From Euphorbia lathyris (taxonomy: Eukaryota > Streptophyta > Magnoliopsida > Malpighiales > Euphorbiaceae), in contig NC_088910.1 of assembly GCF_963576675.1 (NCBI RefSeq), forward strand, positions 25,856,531 through 25,920,530: a DNA stretch of 64,000 nucleotides, in the 5' to 3' direction. This document shows positions 32,652 through 44,623 of the stretch, piece after piece; positions within the stretch are counted from its first letter, which is position 1; each line of letters starts with the position of its first letter. The position numbers and the translations under genes were made by a program. Under the pieces are notes generated by a model, which was not told where the DNA came from, ran no database searches, and saw nothing but the letters and a program-made list of their open reading frames with translations.

Positions 32652-35600
32652 CTAAGAAGATTGAGGAGCTGTCCAGTATGATTTCACAGCAAAAAGAATC
32701 TTCTCCCTCACTAAAGGTCCATCTTCATGGTCCACTATTCGGCTTTCCCAATTTAATCCATCTGTTATTCTTTTCACCTTCACTAATATATCCACGTCAT
32801 CTCTCAATATCACACTCCCTTCTGGCCTCAATATTCTATCCATCTCTAACAATATATCTTCTACTTCACATCTGCACAACCATAATATAATATTTCAAAA
32901 CTAAGAAATTTTAATTTATTATATACTAAGAATTCATTAATTAGATTAATGATGATTTACCTCCCATCGTAGAGGCTAAACAGTGAATCACCATGAATTA
33001 GATCGTAAGTTCTCGGATAGGTAGACATAGCTTCACACCTGCGAATTAAACCAAAGTGACGTGGTGCGCTAAATGTATAATAAAATATCTCAAAAAACGG
33101 TTGGTTTAATTAGTTACCAATCCTGATAGGTTCCTATTAATCCTCGTTCGTAAATAACGCCAAGAGTGTTGAGGTTGGATTGGACAGGGACAACATTCAT
33201 AACCCAAAGTGGATCATCAACTAAAGCAGCAGCAAATCCACCTAAGTAAGCATTCATGTCCAGAAGATTACGGTATCTTCCACCGTGTCTTAATTGGTTG
33301 TTCACTTTTTTATAATATGTTATTCTCTTTTTCCATAGCTCTGAATCTTTCTGAAACGTTTCTTCATTCACTCCTTCTACACTTCCAATAATGATTCTCG
33401 GTGGTGTTGCGGTTAACCGCTCCGGCCAGTTTCTCAACTTCCCACCTGCAGTTTCTTCACTGTTCGGTACCTCTGGTAACTTGGTCAAACATGTCTCCAG
33501 TTTCGTGTACCTGAAATTAATCAATCAATCAATTAATCAAACTCGTGATCATGCCATGCCACATCAGCCGAGATGGTGATGTGGCATTATGTTTGATACG
33601 AAGAAGATTAGAAGACGAACCAGGCTTTATCTGAGTCCTGATTTGCAGGGCAGAAAGAGGGGTTTTGAGTGTTTTTGTTAAGTTTGCAGTTAAGGTGATT
33701 AAGAGGTTTTTGCCAAATTGCAATGTCATCCTTTTCAACCAACTTTTTCCAGCATAAGCTCTTGGCGACATTTTCAATTTTGGTCTGTTCGGCATTCAAG
33801 TCGTCTTTTGTTCTCTCCCAACCTTTCCAATACTTTTTCCAGCGGATCGGAGGACCGGAAAGGATCCAGTAACCACCGGGCCGGAGAACCCGATCAACTT
33901 CCATTAAATACAGCCCTCCTATTCAATTACATATTCAAATTAAGTATAATATGATCAAATAATGGGGTTATAAAATAATAAAAATGTATGTACGGACCTT
34001 GGTCAGCCCAAGGAATGAGGCAGCGGGAACAGTGAGCCATGTCAAAAGCACGAGAAGGGTAAGGAAGTCTAATGGTAGCTAAAATTCCAATTAAAGCAGG
34101 AACACCTCTTTCAAGGGCAAATTGGACTTGTGCTACATGTGTGTCCCTTGGTGCGAATGACACTGTTAATATGTTCCGAGACAGCAGATACGCCCCCCAA
34201 CTCGCCACCTGCGTACGCATCCATCTCAATTATTTAATTAACCAGATAAACCATTGAAGTTTACAATTAATTTTATTTAATTAACAAATGCAAGTGGTCA
34301 TTGGGTAGTTCAAACTGTATTATAATACTATTACAATCTAACCTTGTTTAATAGTTGCTAATCAGATTTCCACGAAACAGTCATTTTCCTAGACCAAGTC
34401 CGCATAGAGGTTATAATTTATGAGGTTTTGATTGCAAGCATTTGGTATTTGGAGGACCGATAAGGCAAACAATAACGTGTCTCTGCTGTGAGTTCTTATA
34501 TTAAGCACCGGGTCTTTCATGTCACTCGAAAGAACCCCAATTTACATTTGGACACGTGGATTATAACCCTACGTAATAATTAAAATAGTGGAACCTCTTA
34601 TAATATGCGTGTGTCCATGTTACACGTGTCAAAATATGTATGAGAAGTCCACCATTTGACGTGGAGAACCGGGTGCTTTTAATAATTTGCCATCTGCTGT
34701 AATGAGTTTTTTTTTTATAAAGACCGAATGCTTGCAATAGTTTTACTAATTTATGACACAATATAAAAACTAACACAACTAATACGACACCAATTAAATA
34801 ATTACTAATTTTCTCACATTTATATCATAATAACTATATAAAACATAAATTTTAAATCCCTAACATATTTTAGAATCTAATCAATTCACACATTAAATAT
34901 CAAAATGATTTTTGAAATAGTTATTAAATCGAGAAATTTTTACAAATTAATTCAATTTTTAAAAAATTTTGATATTAAAATTAATTATATTTGATCTAAT
35001 TTATCATTTTTTACCAATTTAAAATTTAATTGACTATTTTCATAAAAAAAAAAAAAAAACTTAATTGACTGATTTTGATTCGTGATAAAATTAATTATAG
35101 TCGTCAATTTGAACAACTATTTTGAGCCTTAATAAATAAATTCACAAACCAAAAGATTAAAAAACAAAAAACCTGGAAGAAAAAAGAAAATTAAGAATTG
35201 CATCTACTCATCTTCTAATTATGCAAAATCATGTATAAGTTCGTAATTAATGGTAAAGAAATATGAAATGAATTAGGATTAAAGAAATTACCCCACAACC
35301 AGTATCAATGGCAGTCCTAATAGACCCATCTTTGAGATTAATCAATTTCCCAATATCATCAATATACGCATCAGCACCATGAGGAAACATAGTTCCTCCG
35401 CCGGGAAATCTGAATCTATCTCCTTCATACATAATCCAATTCTGCACAGCTTTCTCCACCGTAAGATGCTTATGAGGCACATTCGCATACCACGCGTAAT
35501 CTCTACTCACCGGCCACTGAAACGGATTCTTATAACCATAAGGCGCCGGGATACGACATGTCGTTTTCTCATCTTTCTCCGGACAATGTCTCTCTCTGTA

Positions 35601-36035
35601 CATCAAATTCGTCCGGCTGAATCGCAGAGATCTCCTCTGGTCCTCGCACGGCGTGTACTCGCTGAAGTTCACATTGCAAGGAGGAAAGATTTTAATCTCC
35701 TCCGATGAACTTTCTCCTTCTGATACGTGGTGCGGCTTAAAGTCAAGCTCAACCTCTTCGTTTTGATTTGTTTTGGCGGCGGTTGAGCAAGGGATTGAAA
35801 TTAGAGAATCGGCGGTGGCGGTGGTGGTGGTTGTGGTGGTGGTGAGGGTTAAGTTGTTGGAGTTGGAGGCTTTCCATAGGCCGAGATAGTAAGAGAAAGT
35901 GCAGAGGAAGAAGATGAGAAAAAAAGAGTAGATGTTTCGTTTTTTGTTGAAGGAGATGTGGAATTTGGTAGTGAAAGGTTGAGAGGGTTTCGATGTGGGA
36001 TTGTATTCGTCGGAATTAGATTCAGAAGCAGCCAT
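32652..36035 (-). CDS. Probable methyltransferase PMT15/PMT16-like, six exons, 647 aa
   Basis: Exons 36035-35292, 34208-33998, 33918-33621, 33510-33118, 33038-32961, 32871-32652; all introns GT-AG and phases join to a 1944-base CDS ending in TAG. Architecture of the QUA2/PMT family: short cytosolic N-terminus, one signal-anchor segment (about residues 33-50, [18 protein letters not shown]), a Thr/Ala-rich variable stem, then the luminal putative SAM-dependent methyltransferase domain: [40 protein letters not shown] motif [59 protein letters not shown]. Members are Golgi type II proteins linked to pectin methylation. Signatures such as [18 protein letters not shown] and [20 protein letters not shown] point to PMT15/16 rather than PMT14. 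Appears intact. Intron 1 (1.08 kb) is the longest. Confidence 0.93.
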
Positions 36036-36072
36036 TGTTAATTGTATTTGCTGCTCTGGTTTTGGGTGTTTG

Positions 36073-36080
36073 TATTTAAA
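36073..36080 (-). promoter_or_regulatory. TATA-like box of the PMT gene
   Basis: TTTAAATA on the minus strand, about 40 bp before the ATG. It leaves only a short leader, so the true start may differ. Confidence 0.4.
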
Positions 36081-36183
36081 GGGGGATATGGAGTATGGGG
36101 TTTAGAGAGAAAGATGAAAGGGTTGACGAGTTTTAGGTTCAAAATCAAGTGTATCATGCCATGTGGACAATTAAATAAAATAG

Positions 36184-36700
36184 AGGCCTAATGCATCCTT
36201 CGTCTCCCTATTCAGTCTAAAAAGTTTCATCCGTTTATGAACTCTCAGAGTATTATATCAACTTGTATAAAATGTTCGTTTAGATTCATGAACTTATATA
36301 AAATGTAATCAATTAATCATTCGGCTGCAAAAAAAAAAAAAAAAAAGTATATCATAGGTAGAAAATATATTGCACGCGTTTAAAAAAAAAAAAGTAAAAT
36401 GGTCAATGTCGGAAAATGCGGATCTAATATTAAAGAAAATAAGTTTTATAGGTAAACAACTAAAAACTTCATTTTTAATATATTCTGTAAATTATGTAAT
36501 AATATTATAAGGTGCGTGCAATACTCCTTTCACATTTAACGTACTTTTTTACAACCCAATAATTAATTGGTTACATTTTATGCAAGTTCATGGAGCTAAG
36601 TGAACATTTTATACGAGTTGAATCGAAATACTTTAAAAATTAAGAGGGTCGTTTAAACTTTTTGGACAAACTCAGAGGTAAATGATGTATTACGCCTAAA
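36184..36700. mobile_element. Foldback MITE upstream of the PMT gene
   Basis: The left arm (36184-36360: GCCTAATGCATC, TATAAAATGTTCGTTTAGAT, CATGAACTTATATAAAATGT) matches the reverse of the right arm (36700-36490: GGCGTAATACATC, TATAAAATGTTCACTTAGCT, CATGAACTTGCATAAAATGT). The central loop has A-runs. It lies about 150 bp upstream of the PMT start codon. Confidence 0.65.
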
Positions 36701-36959
36701 CTAGAGGTTCTTTTTCTAATTATTCAACTCTACTAGTGTGTTTTTTTAAGGAAAATTAATACAAACATGGTATTATCTTTAAAAGGAATCTGTGGGCATA
36801 AGTTTTATTTGGGAAAATTTACAGATGAGTCAGTCAGATTTGGTATAGTCGATGTTTGGTTACTTAAATAACAATTTGAATTTAATTTCTTTGAAAAAAC
36901 CAGTAATTAATATGCTGGATTGTTCACTAATTTGGAAGGATTTTATTATAGGTACAACT

Positions 36960-37012
36960 AATCAAGTCATTTTGTTTTTTTTTTTTTTTTTTTTGAAGAA
37001 TCAAGTCATTTT
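36960..37012. repeat. Poly(T) insert flanked by a 14-bp target duplication
   Basis: AATCAAGTCATTTT occurs at 36960-36973 and again at 36999-37012. Between them lie only G, a run of 20 T, and GAAG (25 bp). This looks like a retrotransposition event that copied little more than a poly(A) tail, in minus orientation. Confidence 0.6.
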
Positions 37013-37070
37013 TTAACTGCTGGTACGTAGATATTCTTTAAAAAAAATAGTATATAGATATTAAATTAAA

Positions 37071-38745
37071 TTTTTTTTTTATTAAAGAAGAAGGTTGGGC
37101 CGGGGATAGAGAGGAAAAGAAAACAAAGCTAAGAACGAACTATTTTACTAGCCAAAGAACCTATACTATCAGCTAAAAGAATCTCCTAGAGGCCTGCATG
37201 AGGTACATCAAACTCATGGTGACCCAAAAAACAAGAACCTAGAACAAGAACTTGCGAAGTTTACCAACCAGTCAGCCGCCTTGTTTCCTTCCCGATAGGT
37301 ATGGTTAAAGTGCAACACTCATTCCCTATCCCTGAGAGCAATGCAGCGATAAATAAGCCAGGAAAAAGGATGATGAGGTGCTACATAACAATTCCTAATG
37401 TGCAATACTACTTGGGAATCAAGCTCCACAAAGACTCTCCTATAGCCTTTGTCCTAGGCAATCTGCAATCCAAAGTATAAGCCCCAAATCTCAGCCAAGG
37501 AGGACGTATTGTGTCCAAGGTTAGCCTCAAACCCGCACAGCCAAACCCCATTCGAATCACACACCAACCCCCCAGCCGATGTTAGCCCGAGATTACCTTT
37601 ACAAGCACCATTAGTATTCAGCTTAACCCAACCCTGTTCCGGAGGTTGCCAAGCTATCCAGACCATACGACTCTGAGGCATATTGTGCGACGAAATTAAA
37701 TCTTGCGCATTCAGTAATTCAGAGCAGTAGCTATATACCACCTTAACAGGGTCGGGGAAGCTAGATCGGCCTCTGAAGACTGCTTCGTTACGCCACTTCC
37801 ATACCCACCATGTGGCGAATCCAAAAAAAAAGTCGGCCAAGCAACATCCTTGAATTTTCGCAAAGTTGAGAAGTTCCCCTATAACCAGCCGCTCAGCGAG
37901 AGAGAGAAGAACAGTTGTTGGTCGCTTGTCGGGATAAATGTACGCCACAATCTCCTAGCCGTATCGCAATCTCTAAGGATGTGCATACCGTCTCCTGTCA
38001 TCCATAGCGCAAGCAGCGGTCATCCGTCGTACGATGACGACGAGTTCGGTTCCAATTGCAGAGGATGACGTTGCACAAGGCCTGCCACAGGAAGCATTTA
38101 ATTTTACCAGGGAGAACAAGTTTCCATATGCTATTCCAAGAGAGATCAAAACCACCCGAGTTGGTATTTGAAATGATTCCATAACTCGTGCTAACTATAT
38201 AAGCACCAGAAGAAGACGGCCTCCCATGACCAGCAGTCCTCAAAGTCGCTCTCAGGATTCACAGCATATGGAGCGATCAGTCCAGCCGAAGCCCTCCCAA
38301 CGAGCAGCTCTACTTGAGTCTAATCCCAGGTGTGTTGATCGTCATCCCACAAGTCCGCCACAACGAGTTCCCTGTCAATTTGCTCAGTTACCCAGCAGTA
38401 ATATCAGTCATCGGTAAATCACCACACCAAATGTCGGTCCCAAAAAGAGTCTGACGTCTAGAAAAAATCAACCACCGAATACCCTTGCGCAGAATATGGA
38501 TGCCCACAACAATGCTTCTCCAGGTGTAGGACTGTGCAGAGCTGGCTTTGAATATATCCAGACCATGCCAATTCCGGCAGAATTTAGCCTTCAATACCCT
38601 AGTCCATAGAGATTCATGTTCGCCCAGTAGCTGCCATCCAAGCCTAGCGATCATTGCAAGGTTAAAGCTCCTCATACTTCGCACTTTGAGGCCCCTCTCA
38701 TCCTTTCTGGAACACACAGTCTGCCACTTCACTAAATGAGTCTGT
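37071..38745 (-). mobile_element. 5'-truncated L1-type LINE (3' ORF2 fragment)
   Basis: On the minus strand: 38732-38388 holds the post-RT region (SFNLAMIARLGWQLLGEHES, LTRVLKAKF-like); 38250-37990 a zf-RVT piece (WKLVLPGKIKCFLWQALCN); 37948-37454 the start of RNase H (WVKLNTNGACKGNLGLTSAG, SLAEIWGLYFGLQ). The T-run at 37071-37080 is the poly(A) tail. Frames are broken repeatedly. A target duplication was not found by eye. Confidence 0.75.
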
Positions 38746-39599
38746 CAGGTCAAACCCTACGAACGCCAAAGGAAGCCTCGATTGCATCTATCAATCCGAT
38801 TACAGACACTCTTTAGTAAGACAGTAGTTTGCATAATTAGTATTAGCGTAAAATTTCCAGACCCTTTATATAAACTGTGTCAAACGTAAATGGTTAATTA
38901 TAAGGACCATTTTTTAATAGTTAGAATGACATAAACAGAGAAACTGTCAATAGGTAAAACAACTAGCATAAAAACTTGACTGACATACATCTTCATAGAA
39001 AAATAAAATCAACTTGCAAGATTAACGATTTTAACATCTTAACACACGCAAATCTTAAGAAATGCACAACTTAAGCTAAACACTAACAAATTAAAGTACG
39101 ATAGCAGAAAAAACTTGACCAGATTCTAACAAGTTAAAATTCAATAACAGAAATCAAAATTTGACTAAAGCCAAAACTACCAAATTAATTGATCTATTTT
39201 GTCATATATATACAAATTTTAGGATTTAGCCAACAACCAAAAGAAATAGGAGGAGAAATAGTACCTGAAATTGAAATTGCAAACAATAATAGTACCTGAA
39301 ATTGAAATTGCAAACAATTAGATTTCACTTTAGAGAGAAAATTGAGGAAATAACGTCAGAACTAGGATTCTGATGAACTAGAATTTTAGAATAGGAAGGA
39401 AAAAGAGAGAGAATAGAGAGAAGAATAAACAAATAACCCTTTTAAACTATTTTTTTTTCCTAAATCAATTTTTAAACTTTTGAGATTAAATAAATAAATA
39501 AATTTTACTTTATGAAAATTATAAAAAATTCATAATTAAAAATTAAAGGATAAAAGTAGTATAATTTTTAAGAAATTAGTATTGAATTTATAAAACATT
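38746..39599. other. Intergenic sequence with a 31-bp tandem duplication
   Basis: 39259-39321 contains two copies of a 31-bp unit (AGTACCTGAAATTGAAATTG). On the minus strand each unit has a TTTCAG|GTACT splice-donor-like site, next to a C/T-rich leader-like stretch at 39400-39320. It could be the 5'-UTR exon of a lost or unseen gene. No coding region seen. Confidence 0.3.
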
Positions 39600-40365
39600 A
39601 GGGTTTTGTTTGGTACGTTGTAATACAATGTTATAATCAAAATGTAATTAAAGTTGTAATGTAATGGAATGTAATGTAATAGTGATTCCATTACAATATT
39701 TAGTGGACAAATATTAAAAAATTGATGAAATGTAATTATTATTATAATATTTATGTTTGCTTCATTAAATATAGTTAAAAACTTCAATTATTCTCAAATT
39801 TGTATGTATGGGAACATCATTCATATATAATGGTTAAGAACTTGCTAGTTTTTGTTCGTTTTCCCATTTTTTGCATTTTCATGTTTTTTTCCGTTTTTTC
39901 ATGTTTTTAGTTTCTCATGTTTTTTTCATTTTTCCGTTTCCGCATTTTTAAATTTTCCCCATCTTTCGCGTTTTTTCTCTTTTTTTTCGTTTTTCGTGTT
40001 TATTTTTTTTATCTTTCACATTTTTCCATTTTTCATGTTTTTCATGTTTTCGTGTTTTTTCGTTTTCACATTTTCTCCGTTCTTCGCATTTTTCATGTTT
40101 GTCTCATTTTATGTTTTACCGTTTAATAAGAATGGTGGATAATAAATATACATAATAAAAATATGTATTAGGGCTAGATGTAATGAGAATTCATGTCTAT
40201 TTTTTATGTAAATTTATTACATAAATTTGTAAAGAAAAATTGAGTGATATAATTGTGATTCCATTACAACAAAAACAATATGACTAATCCAAACATGTTA
40301 ATGAGTATCCATTGCAATGAGCATTATCTTACAACAGTCATTACAGCGTCTAAACGGGACATAAA
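39600..40365. mobile_element. MITE-like element containing a T-rich CATGTTTTTCG array
   Basis: Ends resemble each other inverted: GTTTGGTACGTTGTAAT (about 39608) against GTTTAGACGCTGTAAT read in reverse (about 40345-40360), with (A)TTACA-rich subterminal parts. Inside, 39850-40110 is an irregular array of TTTTTCATGTTTTTC/TTTTCGCATTTTTC words, which accounts for the open frames there. Ends uncertain. Confidence 0.35.
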
Positions 40366-41520
40366 TATATCTACTTCTTTTAGGCTGAATACTTTCCATT
40401 TATTAGCATTCGACACATAAAAACGATGAAAATTCAGGGTGTTAAAGGCCAAAAAAAGATTAGCAGCCCTAACGGATGGATTTCAAAATATCCCCCAACT
40501 CCATAAATCTAACTCTGACATCGTCTATACACAGCTAATTTTAACCCCAAATATAAATTCATGGCTCCGCTACTATGCATACGTTATTATTGGTTTCTGA
40601 AGAAAATAAAACAATTAGTAGAAATTAGGAACTAGGATTAAGAAGTAGCCATTAACTTGGCCTCAACGCTATGCATCATACTATATACTATAATAATTTA
40701 GTGTTAATCCACATGAACTGTATTCCATGTCAAACTCTCTTTTTTTTAGCCAAATTAACGTATTTTTTTATAAAAAAAAACGAAAATTAGAAGAAGAAAA
40801 ATATCAACCATATGGCTTCGCTGTATCGTGTATAGTATATGGTAATTTTAATTAGAAAATGGGCTGGTTTTTTTAAAATGAAAATAAAAAATATTATAAT
40901 TAATGTGTATCCTTTTTAATTAAGTCAATGCAGATGTTATCAATATACCCCAATTAAAAAAAAATCGACCGACATGACATGAATAAACAAAAAATTATGG
41001 ATCGAGATTGTAAAAACATGATTTATATTATTTATATAAATACAAAGAAGCATAGCATAATTATTAAAAATAGACATTACAAATAGGAAATGGTGGGTAG
41101 AGTTGGAATTTTGTGGTGGAAAGTAGGGTATGTGAATATAGCATAGCAGGACAAATTTCAATCAATTGGTGTGATATGGACAAAAATGGAAAAGAAAACA
41201 AACAGATTGCAAACCAATAATTACTAAATTGGTCTCTCATCACATCAATCTTCATTTTCACAAGAAAAAAGGAACAACAAAAATTCCAAATGACTTTAGA
41301 GCCACTAATTTTAATTCCTCCAAAGCTCATTTATTATACTAGTATGATATTATCAATCAATTTTAATTTAATTTGAATGTTGGTATATAATAATTGATGA
41401 AGTCTCTTTATTATTGCAATTTGCATCAAGTGTATCACAAAATCAATCAATTAAACAAGTAGTGTTCTTTAGTGGGGGTGCACACATCCCTTATATAATT
41501 ATTTATGCTTAATCTACTAA
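40366..41520. other. AT-rich intergenic sequence
   Basis: Short open frames on the minus strand (40940-41330) show no motif or splice support. Nothing else seen. Confidence 0.5.
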
Positions 41521-41700
41521 CAGTTGCGTTCACATGGACTCTGATGATCATATAAATTTGGTTATTCACCGTTCGATCTAGACTGATTAAATATAAGCTT
41601 TAGGATGTTTTGAATCCTCACTCTAGGATTTTAATCAGTCTAGATCAAACGGTGAATGATCAAATGTACGTGGTCATCAGGATCCATGTGAACGCAACTG
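41521..41700. mobile_element. Palindromic Mutator-type MITE, 180 bp
   Basis: CAGTTGCGTTCACATGGA at the left is repeated inverted at the right end. Pairing continues inward for about 75 bp (CACCGTTYGATCTAGACTGA) with few differences. Flanks ATCTACTAA (41512-41520) and ATCTACCGA (41701-41709) agree at 7 of 9 bases, compatible with a 9-bp MULE-type duplication. Confidence 0.65.
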
Positions 41701-41862
41701 ATCTACCGAAACTTGAACTACACAAACCGATTCTCTCATGTGAGATCTACGTCTCTCCTTTCCCGTGAGAGTTCTATGTTGTCTCTTACTTGTGCGAGTT
41801 TTTCATGAGGGTTGTTGTCTGGTTTCTTAGATTCGATTTCCTGTTGTGATATCGAAAACAAA

Positions 41863-42213
41863 ATGAATAGATTACGTTTGGAAGATGATGAAAATGGTAT
41901 GATGTCCTTCGACGATGCACATTTACTTAAACTGGTGGTGGATAATGGATTGGGGTTAGTGGAAAGATTTATATCGGTTCGACCAGTGAATTTTTTGGCT
42001 ATGAAGAATCATTTGGCAAGCCTTTAGAGACCAGCAAGGGGGTTACTATCACTGAACTCGACAAAAATCTCTTTTCTTTTGAATTTTACCATGTGATTGA
42101 TAAAGAGTGGATTCTCTTTTGGGGGCCCTTGGTCTATTGATAGCCATGCTTTGATTCTGAACAACTGCCCGGCAGGGGAGAAGCCCAAAAAAGTGTGTAT
42201 GGATTAGATGTCG
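41863..42213 (+). pseudogene. LINE ORF1, 5' part (DUF4283)
   Basis: MNRLRLEDDENG opens the frame. VERFISVRPVNFLAMKNHLA, FGGPWSIDSHALILNNC and PAGEKPK follow the plant L1 DUF4283 pattern. Stops at 42025-42027 and beyond. It is interrupted at 42214 by the Copia insertion. Confidence 0.7.
42209..42213. repeat. Target-site duplication (left), TGTCG
   Basis: TGTCG precedes the LTR start at 42214 and recurs at 51605-51609, directly after the 3' LTR. Confidence 0.93.
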
Positions 42214-44038
42214 TGTTGGGGTTTAGTGTCCTATAGACAATTGTTCTAGGATACAAACTTAATGTAAATGAAGTGTTCTTTATATCATTTGTTTTAATGA
42301 GATATATGTTTTATAACTATATAAAAGCAATCCCTTTAAGAACTAAATAAAGTCTAATAAAAGGAAATCCGTAAGTTTGTTTAAAGTGATTATAAAGTGT
42401 TCATACAAGCATGAAGTGAGACGAAACTTTATAATAAACTAATAAACTTAAAACCACCCCAAGTCAAGTAATATGTTCAGGATTGACATATCACTGTTGA
42501 GACTTGCATGTAATAATGTCTTCTGTCCCGACAGAAAGCTGATCTCACAAGCTTCATATATACAGATATCTGGACAGTTACATGGATCCGATGAAAAGAA
42601 GTTCATTAGGATTGGGGACCCGACTTGAGATAACAGGATGGGTAGATTCATCCTTGTCACCTGTTCATCTCATTGGTATTAATAGGTATAAATAATCCTC
42701 AGACTCAAAGGAATGTTAATTGGTCATTCTGGATTACGGAATGTGACGCTTTGATCCTGTTGTAACACGATCCTTAACAGAGATGACTCTGGGGTGTGAA
42801 CAGCAGACGTTGGGTATCACAGAAAGTAATTGCGGGATAGTTATACATTGGATTGAGCATTTATCACTCCCGATAAATGGGAGATATGTCCATGGATCGC
42901 TTGTGGAAGATTTGACTCTAAATCCTTGCAAGGTGATAGCTTAAGATTGAAATGCAGATTTCTCTTAACCTATCTAATTGGAGTTGACTCGGTCTGTACA
43001 AGTAAAATGAATGTCTCGCTATATGTGACTTGACATTATCCATAGTCATAAGATTCAGTTCAAGGATGTAGTTGATAAAGGATCGAATTATACCGATAAC
43101 TAATACGGAAAGGTCAACGACAGAATCAACCTGTCTTCTTATAGCTCTAGGGGAATGATTACGGACTTGCTAATCACATACTTTGTACATCATTCCGTTA
43201 TGAAAAAATTAAATATAATTCTTTGAAAATTAATTTAATAGTTGCATACGGCTAGAAGCGATAAGAACCTAATGGGTCACAGATAAGACTTGGAACCCAA
43301 AAGAGAGACAGATGTTAATTAATTGACGGAAGCCCAACTGAGTCCAATAAGGCCCAATTATTAGGAGGGCGATTTTATGTATATTAGATACATAAATAAT
43401 TAATTTGATTTTATCAATTCTAATTAGATTGGGATTATGAATTAAATTAATTAAAGGATAAATAAGTTACGAGTTTTTATTAGATTAAATTACTCCCATT
43501 ATTATCCAATAAGGTTATTATTATTATCTTTTATATTTAGATATATTAATAGATAATAATTAAGAATTCTATTCCGAATTAAATTCTTATTCAGTAACCT
43601 AATTCTATCTAACTAGAGATTAGATACAAGAGATTATAAATACCCCCCTACATGCTATTTTCGAAATAACCCTAAGCAATTCAAGAGAGAGAATTTTGAC
43701 CCCCTTGCTCGAGGACAAGATTTTCTACCGCTTCCTTCCGTTCAATTGATTTTCATCTCTTTCTCTTTATCCTTGATCTTGTGTTGATTTATTAGAGACA
43801 ATCTACTTTGGTTGTTATAAACGGTTGATTCTAACTTGATCTTCCATTGTTTTGTTTTGTGCTCGGGAACTCGAAGTAAGAGTTGTGGGCACTTCGTTTG
43901 CAACGGTAGATAGAACTTCTGAAAGGTATTTCTCTTATCCCTCTTTATATGAAATAACGATTAACGGATCTTGGGGTTAATTGAAATAGGTTAAAAATTT
44001 TATATTTTCGCTGCTATACGTTAGCCTATTTTCCTTCA
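42214..44038 (+). repeat. 5' LTR of the Copia element
   Basis: 1825 bp; matched by 49786-51604 (1819 bp) with small indels, for example near 42525-42535. A TATA box lies at 43635-43642. Confidence 0.93.
43635..43642 (+). promoter_or_regulatory. TATA box of the Copia 5' LTR
   Basis: TATAAATA followed by a C-run, about 400 bp before the LTR end; also present in the 3' LTR near 51202. Confidence 0.6.
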
Positions 44039-44039
44039 G

Positions 44040-44052
44040 TGATATCAGAGCC
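44040..44052 (+). other. Primer-binding site, initiator tRNA-Met type
   Basis: TGATATCAGAGCC, one base after the LTR. It differs from the usual TGGTATCAGAGCC at one position (G to A). Confidence 0.85.
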
Positions 44053-44567
44053 TATGTTAAATCCGTTATTTCATATATGAAAATTTAGAAGTTTTTCAAT
44101 CAGGTTGAATAAATATTTATAGTTAGGTTAATTAACAAAACTGTTTTGATTAATTAGTTCTAAAGATAAATAAGTTTTAATTAATTGTTAATTAAAATAG
44201 ATTATGCATATGTTCCTAATAATTTTGGTTGATAATCATTATAACAAAATCTATTAGTTTTATGGTTAGATTGATAAAATTAGTTTTATTTATTCTAAAG
44301 ATAAAACGGAAAATCTATAATAGTTTTTCCTATTTTCTGAAAATCGTTTTAAAACTGATATATATATATATTTATAATTATATATTTAAAAAAATGACAG
44401 CAGCTCGGGTCGCGCCGATCGCACGGTTGCTGCCGCGCGCGGCGCCTGGCCGCCGCTGCCGCAAGGCAGCGGCGGATCAGACGCCTAGGGCTGCTACCAA
44501 ACGGCAGCAGCCCAACCTCGGGCCCGGCCCGAGACCCACTTAATTTTAAATCATTTAAAATTAGCTT

Positions 44568-44623
<56 letters not shown>

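Noticed and set aside
39852..40142. Phe-rich 96-residue frame
   Set aside because: Translation of the T-rich array.
40940..41330. Minus-strand frames at 40940-41330 as a small gene
   Set aside because: AT-rich, hydrophobic by composition, no splice or family support.
44229..44543. 104-residue frame ending in an Arg/Ala/Pro-rich stretch
   Set aside because: Lies in the untranslated leader of the Copia element; the ending is the GC-rich island.
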